64,000 nt of DNA. It comes from Microbacterium rhizomatis. Its GTDB lineage: Bacteria > Actinomycetota > Actinomycetes > Actinomycetales > Microbacteriaceae. How positions within the stretch are numbered: position 1 is the stretch's first letter; each line of letters opens with the position of its first letter. The notes under the pieces were generated by a model. It did no database searches. It saw nothing but the letters and a program-made list of their open reading frames with translations, and was not told the origin of the DNA. A program made the translations under genes and the position numbers. Location: contig NZ_VYSA01000001.1 in NCBI RefSeq assembly GCF_008710745.1, positions 1,116,001-1,180,000 on the forward strand, in the 5' to 3' direction. Positions 43,681-51,908 of this stretch are shown piece after piece.

Positions 43681-45170
43681 TTGGCCACCTCCTTCTTCGC
43701 GGGGCGGGCGGGTCGCGCCGTCAGCGCGGGAGCGGATGCTGCGGGGGCGAGGTAGCCGGCCAGTCCGTGGCGTCCTCCCTCGCGTCCGTACCCGGACTCC
43801 TTGTAGCCGCCGAACGGCGACGCGGGGTCGAACCGATTGAAGGTATTCGCCCAGACCACGCCGGCGCGAAGCTTGTCGGCGACGGCGAGGATGCGGCTGC
43901 CCTTGTCGCTCCAGATGCCCGCCGAGAGCCCATACGGGGTGTTGTTGGCCTTGGCGACCGCTTCGGCCGGAGTGCGGAACGAGAGGACCGAGAGCACCGG
44001 CCCGAAGATCTCCTCACGCGCGATGCGATGGCTCGCCTGGACATTCGTGAAGATCGTGGGCGCGAACCAGAAGCCGTCGTCGGGGATGACGCACGGCGCA
44101 CTCCAGCGCTCGGCACCCTCAGCCTCTCCGACGTTCGACAGTTCACGGATCCGATCGAGCTGCTCGCGGGAGTTGATCGCGCCGATGTCGGTGTTCTTGT
44201 CGAGGGGATCCCCCATGCGCAGCGTCGAAAGGCGCTCCTTGAGACGGTCGACCACCTCGTCGTGGATCGATTCCTGCACCAGCAGCCGGCTCCCGGCGCA
44301 GCAGACGTGGCCCTGGTTGAAGAAGATGCCGTTCACGATGCCTTCGACGGCCTGATCGATCGGCGCGTCGTCGAACACGATGTTGGCGGCCTTGCCCCCG
44401 AGCTCGAGCGTCACCTTCTTTCCCGTGCCGGCGATCTGCTTGGCGATCGCCCTGCCGACCCCCGTCGATCCGGTGAACGCGATCTTGTCTACGCCGGACC
44501 CGACGAGGGCTGCGCCCGTTTCGCCCGCGCCCGTGATGATGTTGACGACCCCCGGCGGCAGATCGGCCTGCTGGAGGATCTCGGCGAAGATGAGCGCCGA
44601 CAGCGGGGTGGTCTCGGCCGGCTTCAGCACGACGGTGTTGCCCGCGGCGAGGGCCGGGGCGATCTTCCACGCCAGCATGAGCAGCGGGAAGTTCCACGGG
44701 ATGATCTGCCCGGCCACGCCGAGCGCACGGGGATTGGCCCCCAAGCCGGCGTAGTCGAGCTTGTCCGCCCAGCCCGCGTAGTAGAAGAACCACGCGGCCA
44801 CCAACGGCACATCGACGTCGCGCGACTCCTTGATCGGCTTGCCGTTGTCGAGGCTCTCGGCGACGGCGAGCTCGCGCGCGCGCTCCTGGACCAGCCGCGC
44901 GATCCGGAAGAGGTACTTGCCGCGGTCGCGCCCGCTCAGCTTCGACCAGGTCTTGTCGTACGCGCGCCGCGCCGCAGCCACGGCGAGTGCGACATCCGCG
45001 TCATCCGCCGACGCGATCGTCGCGATGTGCGACTCATCGGCGGGCGAGATCGTGGCGAAGGGCGTGCCGTGTCCCTCCACGAACTCTCCGTCGATGAACA
45101 GGCCGTATGCGTCGCGCAGCCGCAGGATCGATCGAGACTCGGGGGCGGGCGCGTATTCCAGAAAGCTCAT
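43677..45170 (-). CDS. Aldehyde dehydrogenase
   Basis: NAD(P)-dependent aldehyde dehydrogenase of 497 residues. Catalytic Cys in FNQGHVCCAGSRLLV, general-base Glu in VTLELGGKAAN, Rossmann FTGSTGVGRAI and the oxyanion Asn in IIPWNFPLLMLAWKIAPALAAGN. Sits between deoC and a short ALDH-like gene on the same strand; in deoxyribose catabolism it would oxidise the acetaldehyde released by the aldolase. ATG 45170 has GAGG six bases upstream. The C-terminal ~25 residues are Ala/Pro/Lys-rich. Confidence 0.92.
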   Translation of the reverse strand: MSFLEYAPAPESRSILRLRDAYGLFIDGEFVEGHGTPFATISPADESHIATIASADDADVALAVAAARRAYDKTWSKLSGRDRGKYLFRIARLVQERARELAVAESLDNGKPIKESRDVDVPLVAAWFFYYAGWADKLDYAGLGANPRALGVAGQIIPWNFPLLMLAWKIAPALAAGNTVVLKPAETTPLSALIFAEILQQADLPPGVVNIITGAGETGAALVGSGVDKIAFTGSTGVGRAIAKQIAGTGKKVTLELGGKAANIVFDDAPIDQAVEGIVNGIFFNQGHVCCAGSRLLVQESIHDEVVDRLKERLSTLRMGDPLDKNTDIGAINSREQLDRIRELSNVGEAEGAERWSAPCVIPDDGFWFAPTIFTNVQASHRIAREEIFGPVLSVLSFRTPAEAVAKANNTPYGLSAGIWSDKGSRILAVADKLRAGVVWANTFNRFDPASPFGGYKESGYGREGGRHGLAGYLAPAASAPALTARPARPAKKEVAK

Positions 45171-45209
45171 GTGTGTCCTCAGTCGCAGGTTGTTCTTCGT
45201 CGCCGGCTC

Positions 45210-46217
45210 TTAGTCGATCGTGACGTAGTCGGCACCGGAGTAGTGCCCTGAGCGCATCTTCTGGCGCTGCAGCAGCACATCGTTGAGAAGGCTCGACGCT
45301 CCGAACCGGAAGAGGTGCGGCTGCAGCCACTCCTCTCCTACGGTCTCGGCGACGGTCACCAGGTACTTGATCGCATCCTTGGAGGTGCGGATGCCGCCGG
45401 CGGGCTTCACGCCGATCTTCTCGCCGGTCATCCGATGCCAGTCCCGAACGACCTCCAGCATGAGGAGCGTGACCGGCAGCGTCGCTGCGGGCTGCACCTT
45501 GCCGGTGGAGGTCTTGATGAAATCGCCGCCGGCGAGGATCGCGAGCCACGAGGCGCGCTTGACGTTGTCGTAGGTGTTCAGCTCGCCGGTCTCGAGGATC
45601 ACCTTGAGCGAGGCGGACGTCCCGTCCGGGCGCCGGCAGGCCTCTTTCACGCGCGCGATCTGGTCGAAGACAAGCCCGTACCGGCCCGCGAGGAAGGCAC
45701 CGCGATCGATGACCATATCGATCTCGTCGGCGCCGGCGGCCACGGCGTCCGCGGTGTCCTGCAGCTTGATCGCCAGCGACGATCGACCGCTCGGAAACGC
45801 TGTCGCGACGGCCGCGACGCTCACCAGGCCGTCATCGGGGTCACCGTGCGCAGCGCCCAGTGCGGCCACAGCGTCGGGCACCATGTCGCCGTACACGCAG
45901 ACGGCCGCGACGCGCGGGCAGGTGGGATCGGCAGCATCCGGCCGCAGCGCCTTCGCGACGAGCGAGCGCACCTTGCCCGGAGTGTCGGCGCCCTCGAGCG
46001 TGGTGAGGTCGATCAGCTCGATGATCTTGTCGATCGCCCATCGTTTGGAGGTGGTCTTGATCGAGCGCGTGCCGAGCGCCGCCGCGCGCTGTTCGAGTCC
46101 GACGGCGTCCACGCCCGGAAGGCCGTGCAGGTAGCGGCTCAGTGTCGCGTCATCCGGCTGTCCGCCGAGCAACTCGACCGCGCGCTCGGGGAGCGTCTGC
46201 AATTCGGTGCGGCTCAT
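45210..46217 (-). CDS. deoC: Deoxyribose-phosphate aldolase
   Basis: Class I aldolase cleaving 2-deoxyribose 5-phosphate to acetaldehyde and glyceraldehyde 3-phosphate; 335 residues, the longer form typical of actinobacteria. Schiff-base Lys in DFIKTSTGK and the second Lys in GVKPAGGIRT are present, as is the Asp of EIDMVID. ATG 46217 (AGGAG upstream) is preferred; the open frame continues to 46985 only as antisense of ribF. First gene of a deoC-ALDH-short ALDH operon for using DNA-derived deoxyribose. Confidence 0.94.
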   Translation of the reverse strand: MSRTELQTLPERAVELLGGQPDDATLSRYLHGLPGVDAVGLEQRAAALGTRSIKTTSKRWAIDKIIELIDLTTLEGADTPGKVRSLVAKALRPDAADPTCPRVAAVCVYGDMVPDAVAALGAAHGDPDDGLVSVAAVATAFPSGRSSLAIKLQDTADAVAAGADEIDMVIDRGAFLAGRYGLVFDQIARVKEACRRPDGTSASLKVILETGELNTYDNVKRASWLAILAGGDFIKTSTGKVQPAATLPVTLLMLEVVRDWHRMTGEKIGVKPAGGIRTSKDAIKYLVTVAETVGEEWLQPHLFRFGASSLLNDVLLQRQKMRSGHYSGADYVTID

Positions 46218-46371
46218 CGGGGCTCCTGTGTCTGTTTCTGTGTCATCTGTCTGCTGTGCCGTCCTGGACCGCTGCCCGGGGTGAGTGATCCAGGATTCGC
46301 TCCCGGGATGAGAACGATCGTACGGTGGCACCCGCGCGGGATCTAGCGGACCCCTCGCGGGCGCTGGATGT

Positions 46372-47331
46372 TCAGGTGAGCGCGCTGCGCGCCTTCGCGA
46401 CGTCGTCCGCGATCTGAGCGACCAGCGCCTCGATCCCCTCGAAGGCGACCATGCCCCGGATCCGCGAGACGAATTGCACCTCGACGAGGTGACCGTAGAG
46501 ATCGAGCCCCACCTCATCGAGCACATACGCCTCGACCTGACGCACCTCGACGTCGTCGAACGTGGGGTTGCGGCCGACGCTGATGGCCGCCGGATACCGG
46601 ATGCCGGAGCGCAGGGCCCCCTCCGGGCCCTCGTCGACGAGCCACCCCGCGTATACGCCGTCGGCGGGAATGAATCCCTCCAGCTGCGGGGAGAGGTTCG
46701 CGGTCGGATAGCCCAGTTCACGCCCGCGCTTGGCTCCGTGAACGACCTCGCCCCACACCGACGGGGTGCGACCGAGCAGTTTGGCGGCCGCCTCCACATC
46801 GCCCTCGGCGAGAAGCTCTCTGATCCACGTCGACGAGACGCGGCGATCGTCGTCGATCGCGCGGACGTCGTCGACGACATCGACGCGGTAGCCGTACTCG
46901 GCGCCGAGTTCACGGAGGAGCTCCGGGGTGCCCGCTCCCCCGCGCCCGAATCGGAAGTCGGCCCCGACGAGGATGGTACGAACACCGAGCGCCCCGACGA
47001 GGACGTGCCGCACGAACTCCGTGGCGGTGAGGTCGGCCAGCGCGCGGTCGAAGGTCAGCATGAGGGTCGCGTCGACTCCCGTCTCGGCGAGCATCTGCAG
47101 CTTCTGCGTGACGCCGATCAGGTTCTCGGGGCACACATCGGGGCGGAGCACACTGAGCGGATTGCGGTCGAACGTGACAGCCACGACGCGTGCGCCGCTG
47201 GCCGCAGCATCCACTTTCGCGCGATCGATCACCGCACGATGTCCGGCGTGGACGCCGTCGAACTTGCCGATCGCCACGACGGACGGACCGAACCCTGCCG
47301 GCACCTCTGCCGGGTCGCGGAAGACGATCAT
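46372..47331 (-). CDS. ribF: Bifunctional riboflavin kinase / FAD synthetase
   Basis: Makes FMN and FAD from riboflavin, about 319 residues. The FAD synthetase domain (1-180) has the nucleotidyl-transfer loop VVAIGKFDGVHAGHRAVI and VSSTWIRELL; the riboflavin kinase domain (190-310) has GAKRGRELGYPTANLSPQ (the PTAN Mg/ATP motif) and the Glu of RQVEAYVLDE. ATG 47331 overlaps the stop of the upstream membrane protein gene (ATGA) and has AGGTGAGG before it. No FMN riboswitch was found. In most actinobacteria truB-ribF-rpsO are contiguous; here extra genes separate them. Confidence 0.96.
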   Translation of the reverse strand: MIVFRDPAEVPAGFGPSVVAIGKFDGVHAGHRAVIDRAKVDAAASGARVVAVTFDRNPLSVLRPDVCPENLIGVTQKLQMLAETGVDATLMLTFDRALADLTATEFVRHVLVGALGVRTILVGADFRFGRGGAGTPELLRELGAEYGYRVDVVDDVRAIDDDRRVSSTWIRELLAEGDVEAAAKLLGRTPSVWGEVVHGAKRGRELGYPTANLSPQLEGFIPADGVYAGWLVDEGPEGALRSGIRYPAAISVGRNPTFDDVEVRQVEAYVLDEVGLDLYGHLVEVQFVSRIRGMVAFEGIEALVAQIADDVAKARSALT

Positions 47332-47798
47332 GACCTCACCTGAACGGCGGCATCCTCCGTCGTGGCGCCGTCGGGCGGCGGGTCCTGCGGCACAGGCGGA
47401 TGCGTGATGAGCCACCAGATGCCCAGGAAGGGCAACACGAGCGGAATGAACAGGTAGCCCATGCCGTAGAAGGACCAGACCGTCGCCTCAGGAAACAGGT
47501 CGGGCCGGATCAGGCTCAGGGTGCCGATCGCGAGGACGCCGACGAGCTCGAACGAGATCGTGATCCAGGCGATGCGGTACCAGACGCGCGAACCGGCGAA
47601 GACGAGCGCGAGGGTCGCGACGATGTAGACCGTGGCGGATACGGCCGAGAGGGTGAACGCGAGGGGCGCATGGTCGAATCGCTCGATGATCTGCACGAGC
47701 GAACGGCCGAAGGCGCCCAGGGCCAGGATGCCGTAGACGACGACGAGCACACGTCCGATGCCGGACATGCGGCGGCGGGGGCGAGAAGCGGAGGACAT
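47328..47798 (-). CDS. Integral membrane protein, four helices
   Basis: 156-residue membrane protein of unknown function. Four hydrophobic helices (about 14-35, 47-68, 75-97 and 107-130) are visible, with a Pro-rich acidic cytoplasmic tail. Its stop overlaps the ribF start (ATGA), so it is co-translated with ribF; a riboflavin-related role would be guesswork. ATG 47798 has GGGAGGTC upstream. Confidence 0.7.
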   Translation of the reverse strand: MSSASRPRRRMSGIGRVLVVVYGILALGAFGRSLVQIIERFDHAPLAFTLSAVSATVYIVATLALVFAGSRVWYRIAWITISFELVGVLAIGTLSLIRPDLFPEATVWSFYGMGYLFIPLVLPFLGIWWLITHPPVPQDPPPDGATTEDAAVQVRS

Positions 47799-47850
47799 GA
47801 CCTCCCAATCCTACGTGCGCCGAGAGCCCGGGCTTCGGGGTTCGGGCCGC

Positions 47851-48219
47851 TCAGGCCACCTGCACGGTCCAGATGACCTGCATCCGCCACAGCATGATCG
47901 CGACCGAGAGGGCCGCGATCCCGAGGATCACGGTGCTCCACCTGCTGCGTTCGAGCAGCGCCCACGCGACGCCCGCGAGCGGCAGCAGAGCGGCTGAGAC
48001 GAGGTACACCCAGAACTCCAGCAGGCTTCCCGTCGGCGGATTGCCCGCCAGCGGCGCCACGATGGCGATGACGATCTGCGCGATCAGGAGCAGTTCGAGC
48101 AGCGCCATCGCTCCCACCGACAGGTCGCTCGGGCGCCGACCGGCAAGCCCCAGGACGATGCAGAGCAGCCCGCCCGCGGTCGCCACGCCGATCTGGACGA
48201 ACGTGAACCAGAGGATCAT
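47851..48219 (-). CDS. Integral membrane protein, four helices
   Basis: 122-residue membrane protein of unknown function: hydrophobic segments about 2-27, 37-60, 68-90 and 95-115 with short loops. Its ATG overlaps the truB stop (ATGA), so it is translated together with truB. Possibly a distant duplicate of the next membrane protein, but the similarity seen by eye is limited to hydrophobic character. Confidence 0.7.
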   Translation of the reverse strand: MILWFTFVQIGVATAGGLLCIVLGLAGRRPSDLSVGAMALLELLLIAQIVIAIVAPLAGNPPTGSLLEFWVYLVSAALLPLAGVAWALLERSRWSTVILGIAALSVAIMLWRMQVIWTVQVA

Positions 48220-49118
48220 GCCGCCGGCTCCTCAGGGAGGTTGATCGCGCTCTTGACGTCGTCGCCGCGCCGCTCGACGACGCCGACGAGGCCGCCCAGT
48301 GGATCGATCGCCGCCGCCCGTTCTGCTCGCCCGATCCGGCCCGCAGCGCCGGGCAGCCGCTTGCCGTGGCGGAGGTCGCGCGCCTCATCGGCGCTCACGT
48401 CGAAGCGACCGAGCACGAGGGCGGCGATCTCGGCGGCCGAACGCAGCGCGTCGGGGCCGAGCGCATCGACATGTGCCGCGCCCTCCACCGGCAGCGGACC
48501 GATGCGAGTGCGTCGCAGCGACGTGAGGTGGCCGCCGACGCCGAGGGCGACCCCGAGGTCGCGGGCGAGCGCGCGGATGTAGGTTCCGCTCGTGCAGTCC
48601 ACCACCACATCCAGGTCGATCGCGCCGGCGGTGCGACGTTCGGCACGCACGTCCAAGCGCGACACCGTCACCGTACGAGGGCGCAGCTGCACTTCTTCGC
48701 CGGCCCTGGCGAGGTCGTATGCGCGCCGCCCGCCGACCTTGATCGCCGACACGGTGCTCGGCACCTGCGAGATGGTGCCGGTCAGCGCGTCGACGCCGGC
48801 GCGGATCTGCTCTGACGTGACCGCGGCGACGGTCGCCGCATCCGCTCTCGCCGTCTCTGTTCCGTCGGCGTCGTCGGTGTCGGTCGACGAGCCGAGCCGG
48901 ATGGTCGCTTCGTAGGTCTTGTCGAGCCCGACGATGAACGTGAGCAGGCGGGTGGCGGGGCCCACTCCGAGCACGAGCAGCCCTGTCGCCATCGGGTCGA
49001 GCGTGCCCGCGTGGCCGATCTTTCGGGTATCCAACGACTTTCGTGCCCGCGCGACGGCGTCATGACTTGTGATGCCACCGGGTTTGTCGACGAGCAGGAT
49101 GCCGGACGGTGCCGCCAT
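48216..49118 (-). CDS. truB: tRNA pseudouridine(55) synthase
   Basis: Converts U55 of elongator tRNAs to pseudouridine; 300 residues. GILLVDKPGGITSHDAVARARKSL at the N-terminus, the catalytic Asp in KIGHAGTLDPMATGLLVLG, the Tyr in KTYEATIRLG and DCTSGTYIRALARDLG are the family motifs. A C-terminal PUA-like tail of ~70 residues is present as in actinobacterial TruB. The start overlaps the stop of the upstream P-loop kinase by one base (TGATG). Distance to rbfA (51.3 kb) is filled by kinase, secreted protein and mutY genes. Confidence 0.96.
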   Translation of the reverse strand: MAAPSGILLVDKPGGITSHDAVARARKSLDTRKIGHAGTLDPMATGLLVLGVGPATRLLTFIVGLDKTYEATIRLGSSTDTDDADGTETARADAATVAAVTSEQIRAGVDALTGTISQVPSTVSAIKVGGRRAYDLARAGEEVQLRPRTVTVSRLDVRAERRTAGAIDLDVVVDCTSGTYIRALARDLGVALGVGGHLTSLRRTRIGPLPVEGAAHVDALGPDALRSAAEIAALVLGRFDVSADEARDLRHGKRLPGAAGRIGRAERAAAIDPLGGLVGVVERRGDDVKSAINLPEEPAA

Positions 49119-49804
49119 CAGCAGTAGTCCCCGAAGATGCGAATCGGATGCTCCAGATCGCTGTTCTCCACGATCGCGGATGCGGCTTCGCGCGGCTTCG
49201 CCTCACGGAGGTAGAGCTCCTGACCCTGCCGATAGCGCGCATTCGAGGGCGCGTCCGGGTCGGGCGAGCACCCGTCGCGCAGCGCCATCCGGGCGTACGC
49301 GACCGTGAACGGCACCTCGAGCCAGAGCGACCAGTGCCAGATCCCCCGCAGCTCGGGGCGATTCAGGAACACCCCGTCGACGATCAGCACGGCGTCGGCA
49401 GGCGCGGTGACCCACTGCGAGAGGGTTGCCGTGTCGCGACCGAGATCGAACGACGTCAGCTGGAAGCCGGTCGTGGCGCCCGTGCGGGCTCCGTCGCGGA
49501 AAGGGTCGATCAGCACGCGCCGGAACGTGGAGTAGTCGTACGAATCGGCGTAGAACCCCTCAGGCGAGTTGCGGCCGCGCGCGTAGCGCTCCGCGCGGGG
49601 CCGATGGAAATCATCGATCGACGCGCGGAACACCGCGTCGCCCTCTTCTGCGAAGGCCTCGGCGAGCCCGTCCGCGAAGACCGTCTTGCCCGATCCGTCG
49701 ATCCCATCGACGGCGAGGATCACCCGGCCGCCGCGGTGGTTCAGCCGCACTTCATCGCGCAGCGACCGCCACAGGGTGGTGACGGGGTTCGTGGGAAGAC
49801 GCAT
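49118..49804 (-). CDS. Uridine kinase-like P-loop protein
   Basis: 228-residue nucleoside-kinase-like NTPase. Walker A is seen in VILAVDGIDGSGKTVFADGLAEAF, then FRASIDDFHRPRAERYARGRNSPEGFYADSYD (phosphoryl-acceptor site with SIDDFH), and the Walker-B-like VLIVDGVFLNRPEL. This is the uridine-kinase/phosphoribulokinase group; the true acceptor is not clear. TACGCT ends 6 nt before the ATG, a leaderless-type start, and the stop is fused to the truB start. Confidence 0.82.
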   Translation of the reverse strand: MRLPTNPVTTLWRSLRDEVRLNHRGGRVILAVDGIDGSGKTVFADGLAEAFAEEGDAVFRASIDDFHRPRAERYARGRNSPEGFYADSYDYSTFRRVLIDPFRDGARTGATTGFQLTSFDLGRDTATLSQWVTAPADAVLIVDGVFLNRPELRGIWHWSLWLEVPFTVAYARMALRDGCSPDPDAPSNARYRQGQELYLREAKPREAASAIVENSDLEHPIRIFGDYC

Positions 49805-49844
49805 GTCACCAGCGTAAAGCCGCGGGGCGCTCGGTCGCCTCGGA

Positions 49845-50291
49845 TCAGTAGGGCGCACCCCTGGATGCATCACTCGTGCACGTCGCCTCGACGGTCAGGG
49901 TGGCGCCATCAGGGTTCCAATTGGTCGCCGACGCGAAGGTGAACGGACTCGAATCGAAGATCCAACCGGTCTTCAACAGTCGCCGCGGCTCATCCGCCCA
50001 AGTGCGCGTATAGGTGGGCGCGATATTCACCGCGACGCGGCCGCTCTCGGTCACACGGACTCCGGCGGGCACAGACCGGCCCTCGGACAGGTTCTGGTCG
50101 AGTAGATACGGGTGCGTGCCCGGGCACTGAAAGTCCGGCATGGGCTCGGTCTGCCACAGGGTCGTGAAGCTACCCGCGTATATCGTGCGCGTAACCTCCG
50201 TCGGAACCTCCGCGGTCGTCGCATGCAGACTCGCCGTCGGCTGGCTCGCGACAACCGCTGCGAAAAGCAGAGTGGTAAGAAAAGCGCTCAT
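49845..50291 (-). CDS. Small secreted protein, two-cysteine family (copy B)
   Basis: 148-residue exported protein of unknown function with a signal peptide (SAFLTTLLFAAVVASQPTASLHA). Two cysteines at C56 (FQCPGTHPYLL) and C138 (EATCTSDA) mirror those of the protein at 15377-15802; the shared order CP..YL, R.VP.GV.VTESG, F.SS...SATN and CTS marks the two as paralogues. ATG 50291 has GGAGAGG upstream and the promoter lies inside a large palindrome. Tail-to-tail with the P-loop kinase promoter side; transcribed alone. Confidence 0.72.
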   Translation of the reverse strand: MSAFLTTLLFAAVVASQPTASLHATTAEVPTEVTRTIYAGSFTTLWQTEPMPDFQCPGTHPYLLDQNLSEGRSVPAGVRVTESGRVAVNIAPTYTRTWADEPRRLLKTGWIFDSSPFTFASATNWNPDGATLTVEATCTSDASRGAPY

Positions 50292-50297
50292 GGAATC

Positions 50298-50343
50298 CTC
50301 TCCGTGCTCCTCAATATAGCAGTATATTAAGGAGCACGGAGAG
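50298..50343. promoter_or_regulatory. Large palindromic promoter/operator
   Basis: Arms of 14 bp (50298-50311 with 50330-50343) flank an AT-rich centre that itself contains AATATA...TATATT. On the minus strand the centre gives TACTGCTATATT, the extended -10 seen before the paralogue at 15.36 kb. Lies between the secreted protein gene and mutY. Confidence 0.65.
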
Positions 50344-50416
50344 AATACGCGGGAGTGGACGTGCTGAGGGCGGCTCCAGCCCGTGAACCACTGGATCAAC
50401 GCTTAGGCTGGCACCT

Positions 50417-51283
50417 ATGCCCGACCTGGCGACGCCGCTGATCGCCTGGTATCGCACCCACGCTCGCGACCTGCCGTGGCGCCACCCGGGTTTCGGTGCA
50501 TGGGGCGTGCTGGTGAGCGAGTTCATGCTCCAGCAGACGCCCGTGAACCGCGTCATCCCCCACCTTCAGGCGTGGCTCGCACGATGGCCGACCCCGGCGG
50601 CACTGGCTGCCGACGCACCGGCCGAGGCCGTGCACCAGTGGGCGAACCTCGGGTACCCGCGTCGTGCCCTGTGGCTGCACCGGGCGGCGGTCGAGATCGT
50701 CGCGCGGCACGACGGCGATGTCCCGGCCGACGTCGACGCGCTGCTCGCGCTCACCGGTATCGGCGACTATACGGCGCGCGCCGTCGCGGTCTTCGCCTAC
50801 GGTCAGCGCCACCCCGTGGTCGACACGAACACCCGGCGCGTGCTGGCGCGCGCGATCGACGGTCGTGCACAGCCCGATCCGCCGTCTCGTCGCGATCTGA
50901 TCGCGATGACCGCGATCCTCCCCGACGAGGTGACCGCATCCACGATCGTGAACGCCGCGACGATGGAGCTCGGCGCGACCGTCTGCACGGCACGCGCTCC
51001 GCGCTGCGACGCATGCCCCCTCGCGGCCGCGTGCGCATGGCGGGCGGCCGGCTACCCCGACACCGGTGACAACCGACGTCGGCAGGCCCGATACGAGGGC
51101 AGCGACCGGCAGGCGCGGGGTGCGGTACTCAGAATGCTCAGGGATGCTGCGCCCACCCCGATCCCACTCGCCGAGGTCATCGCGGACTGGCCGGATGCGC
51201 GTCAGCGTGACCGCGCGGTCGATTCCCTCATCGCGGACGGGCTGGCCGAAGCATCCGAAGGACTGCTCCGGCTGCCGACCTGA
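50417..51283 (+). CDS. mutY: A/G-specific adenine glycosylase
   Basis: Removes adenine mispaired with 8-oxoguanine; 288 residues. Catalytic Glu in LVSEFMLQQTPVNRV, HhH in LLALTGIGDYTARAVAVFAYG, catalytic Asp in PVVDTNTRRVLAR, and an intact [4Fe-4S] site C-x6-C-x2-C-x5-C in VCTARAPRCDACPLAAAC. The C-terminal NUDIX-like 8-oxoG-recognition domain of larger MutY proteins is absent; a short winged-helix-like tail replaces it, as in many actinobacteria. TAGGCT ends 7 nt before the ATG (leaderless type). Confidence 0.94.
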   Translation: MPDLATPLIAWYRTHARDLPWRHPGFGAWGVLVSEFMLQQTPVNRVIPHLQAWLARWPTPAALAADAPAEAVHQWANLGYPRRALWLHRAAVEIVARHDGDVPADVDALLALTGIGDYTARAVAVFAYGQRHPVVDTNTRRVLARAIDGRAQPDPPSRRDLIAMTAILPDEVTASTIVNAATMELGATVCTARAPRCDACPLAAACAWRAAGYPDTGDNRRRQARYEGSDRQARGAVLRMLRDAAPTPIPLAEVIADWPDARQRDRAVDSLIADGLAEASEGLLRLPT

Positions 51284-51287
51284 CGCC

Positions 51288-51815
51288 CTACTTGGTGTCG
51301 ACGCTCTCGTCGATACCGTCGTCCTCGTCGTCCTCGAGATCGTCGTCCTCGAGATCGTCGTCCTCGAGATCGTCGTCCTCGAGATCGTCGTCCTCCAGCT
51401 CGCGCGGCTTGACGTAAGGGTCGGCGTCGCCGGCGTAGTTGCCGGCGGCCGCGAGCGCCGCCACTGCCTCGTCGCGCTGGCGCGCCTCCTGAAGGAGCGC
51501 CGCGATGTGGTCGGCGTTCTCGGGGATCGCGTCGAGGAAGAACTCCAGCGACGGGGTCAGTCGCGTGTTGAGGTGCTTGCCCACTTCGGTGCGGAGGAGA
51601 CCCGTCGCCGACTTGAGCGCGGCAGCGGTGTCGGCGCGAAGCGCCTCGTCGCCCATCACCGTGTAGAACACGGAGGCGTGCTGCAGGTCTCCGGTCACCT
51701 TCACGTCGGTGATCGTCACGAAGCCGAGGCGCGGATCACGCAGCCCCTTCTCGAGTCGCTCCGCCAGGACGACGCGGATGCGGTCGGCCACTCGGGCCTG
51801 TCGTTCGCCTGCCAT
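51288..51815 (-). CDS. rbfA: 30S ribosome-binding factor A with acidic repeat tail
   Basis: Late 30S assembly factor with a KH-like fold. The core (1-~115) shows RQARVADRIRVVLAERLEKGLRDPRLGFVTITDVKVTGDLQHASVFYTVMG and LEFFLDAIPENADHI. The C-terminal ~60 residues are an extension, unusually rich in Asp/Glu, made mostly of LEDDD units encoded by a 15-bp tandem repeat. Length 175 residues, longer than the usual 120-140. Stop lies 4 nt after the convergent mutY stop. Last gene of nusA-ylxR-infB-rbfA. Confidence 0.95.
   Translation of the reverse strand: MAGERQARVADRIRVVLAERLEKGLRDPRLGFVTITDVKVTGDLQHASVFYTVMGDEALRADTAAALKSATGLLRTEVGKHLNTRLTPSLEFFLDAIPENADHIAALLQEARQRDEAVAALAAAGNYAGDADPYVKPRELEDDDLEDDDLEDDDLEDDDLEDDEDDGIDESVDTK
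51331..51390. repeat. Tandem repeat, 4 x 15 bp, in rbfA
   Basis: Four perfect units TCCTCGAGATCGTCG (plus strand) encoding repeated LEDDD in the RbfA tail. Prone to copy-number change in steps of five residues. Confidence 0.92.
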
Positions 51816-51908
51816 GTCTTCTCTCCCTGTTCGTGCACGCTCGATGAGCAGTGAATGGCAGGATGCCCCGCCCCGGTGAGGGCGGGGCATCCTGTACCGC
51901 GTCGGCTT

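Noticed and set aside
45210-46985. 591-residue version of DeoC
   Set aside because: The extra N-terminal 256 residues are antisense of ribF and of intergenic DNA; ATG 46217 has a proper ribosome site and the family start.
46372-47798. FMN riboswitch before ribF
   Set aside because: ribF is translationally coupled to the upstream membrane protein gene, leaving no leader; no RFN-type conserved sequence seen.
51331-51390. Short regular repeats as a possible CRISPR array
   Set aside because: Direct 15-bp tandem units with no spacers, inside the rbfA coding frame.
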